Position numbers and translations under genes: made by a program | Assembly: GCA_903863255.1 (NCBI GenBank) | Contig: CAIPBJ010000037.1 | Location: forward strand, 1-46,439 | Direction: 5' to 3' | DNA length: 46,439 nt | Source of the DNA: an uncultured Methylophilaceae bacterium | Lineage (GTDB): Bacteria > Pseudomonadota > Gammaproteobacteria > Burkholderiales > Methylophilaceae | The notes under the pieces: model-generated | Databases searched by the model: none | What the model was told of the DNA's origin: nothing | The model's input: only the letters and a program-made list of their open reading frames with translations | Part shown: positions 46,191 to 46,439 of the stretch, piece by piece | Position numbering within the stretch: the first letter of the stretch is position 1 | Layout: every line of letters begins with the position of its first letter

Positions 46191-46439
46191 TCAGCGATTT
46201 CCGTCTGTAAAAAACTTGAGCGACAATGGCGGTTCATTCATTAGAGAAACCTGCTCTCTCATTTCAAGGATTCTGTCCTGCCAGTATTGCTGTGTGTTGA
46301 ACCAAGTGAACGATTGCTTGAACGCAGGATCATCCCATCTGCTGGCTATCCATCCGGAATAATGGACCAACCTTAAGGTTCTCAATGCCTCGATCAGATG
46401 CAGCTCCTTGAAGTTGAAGTCATAAAAATCGGCATATCC
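46191..46439 (-). CDS. srkA: SrkA-like serine/threonine protein kinase, C-terminal part only
   Basis: The minus frame is open to the window edge, so 82 C-terminal residues are seen (an apparent TTG start at 46385 is internal). The segment runs GYADFYDFNFKELHLIEALR, LVHYSGWIASRWDDPAF and SFTWFNTQQYWQDRILEMRE, matching the end of E. coli SrkA (YihE/RdoA), an aminoglycoside-phosphotransferase-fold Ser/Thr kinase of the stress response. Its catalytic residues are beyond the window. The gene is convergent with ppsR. Confidence 0.85.
   Translation of the reverse strand, partial: GYADFYDFNFKELHLIEALRTLRLVHYSGWIASRWDDPAFKQSFTWFNTQQYWQDRILEMREQVSLMNEPPLSLKFFTDGNR

Noticed and set aside
46191-46385. 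64-residue stand-alone protein at the right edge
   Set aside because: The frame continues to the window edge and matches the C-terminus of SrkA, so the TTG is internal.

Overview
The window looks like chromosomal DNA of a Gram-negative proteobacterium with AT-leaning composition. A betaproteobacterium is the most likely source. This is an inference from gene content: the ppsA-ppsR pair, Mqo, DUF2946, a NodT-type outer-membrane factor with an MdtABC-like pump, thermostable-hemolysin and DUF1501/DUF1800 families. I see no rRNA, tRNA, CRISPR array, insertion sequence or prophage. Non-ATG starts are common (TTG for the histidine kinase, the hemolysin-family gene and the NRAMP-like transporter; GTG for a glycosyltransferase), and gene junctions often overlap by ATGA or TAATG.

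Layout. 1-1094 (-): a CBS-SpoIIE phosphatase cut by the window edge. 1532-4855: a DNA-damage block, in which a DnaQ-type exonuclease fused to a GIY-YIG nuclease is divergent from umuDC across an 85-bp gap with several TTGTA half-sites. The 3' end of umuC overlaps the next gene on the other strand. 4740-6254 (-): a Cys-rich beta-barrel protein and a DUF2946 protein, possibly metal-related.

6312-15597 is the most interesting region. Five tightly packed minus-strand genes encode a thermostable-hemolysin/GNAT-like protein, an acyl-adenylating ligase, a heme-oxygenase-like diiron enzyme with all six expected metal ligands, a short-chain dehydrogenase and an exported TPR protein. They lie between a near-perfect sigma-54 promoter (-24/-12 at 10745-10728) and a strong terminator (6342-6312). 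Upstream of the promoter are three CCTGCAA/TTGCAGG boxes, at the distance expected for an enhancer-binding protein. Next come a small PstS-like periplasmic protein and a porin-like protein, and divergently a membrane histidine kinase and an NtrC-family sigma-54 activator. I propose that the nine genes form one sensor-controlled small-molecule (probably acyl-derived) biosynthetic system.

15905-24872 (+): an MdtABC-type RND pump with two inner-membrane subunits and its outer-membrane factor. 24898-29269: small envelope proteins (glycine-zipper lipoprotein, Tyr/Pro-rich protein, DUF2502-like His/Asp-rich protein, TPR-membrane protein) and a TPR-glycosyltransferase. 29301-35704 (-): a second RND pump operon headed by a TetR repressor with a candidate operator. 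35832-38664 (-): the DUF1800/DUF1501 pair. 38888-46439: a secreted histidine phosphatase, an NRAMP-like transporter with atypical ion-site motifs, malate:quinone oxidoreductase, a cupin, PEP synthase with its regulatory kinase/phosphatase, and the C-terminal end of SrkA. Mqo and PpsA/PpsR connect the TCA cycle to gluconeogenesis, and both have inverted repeats in their promoter or leader.
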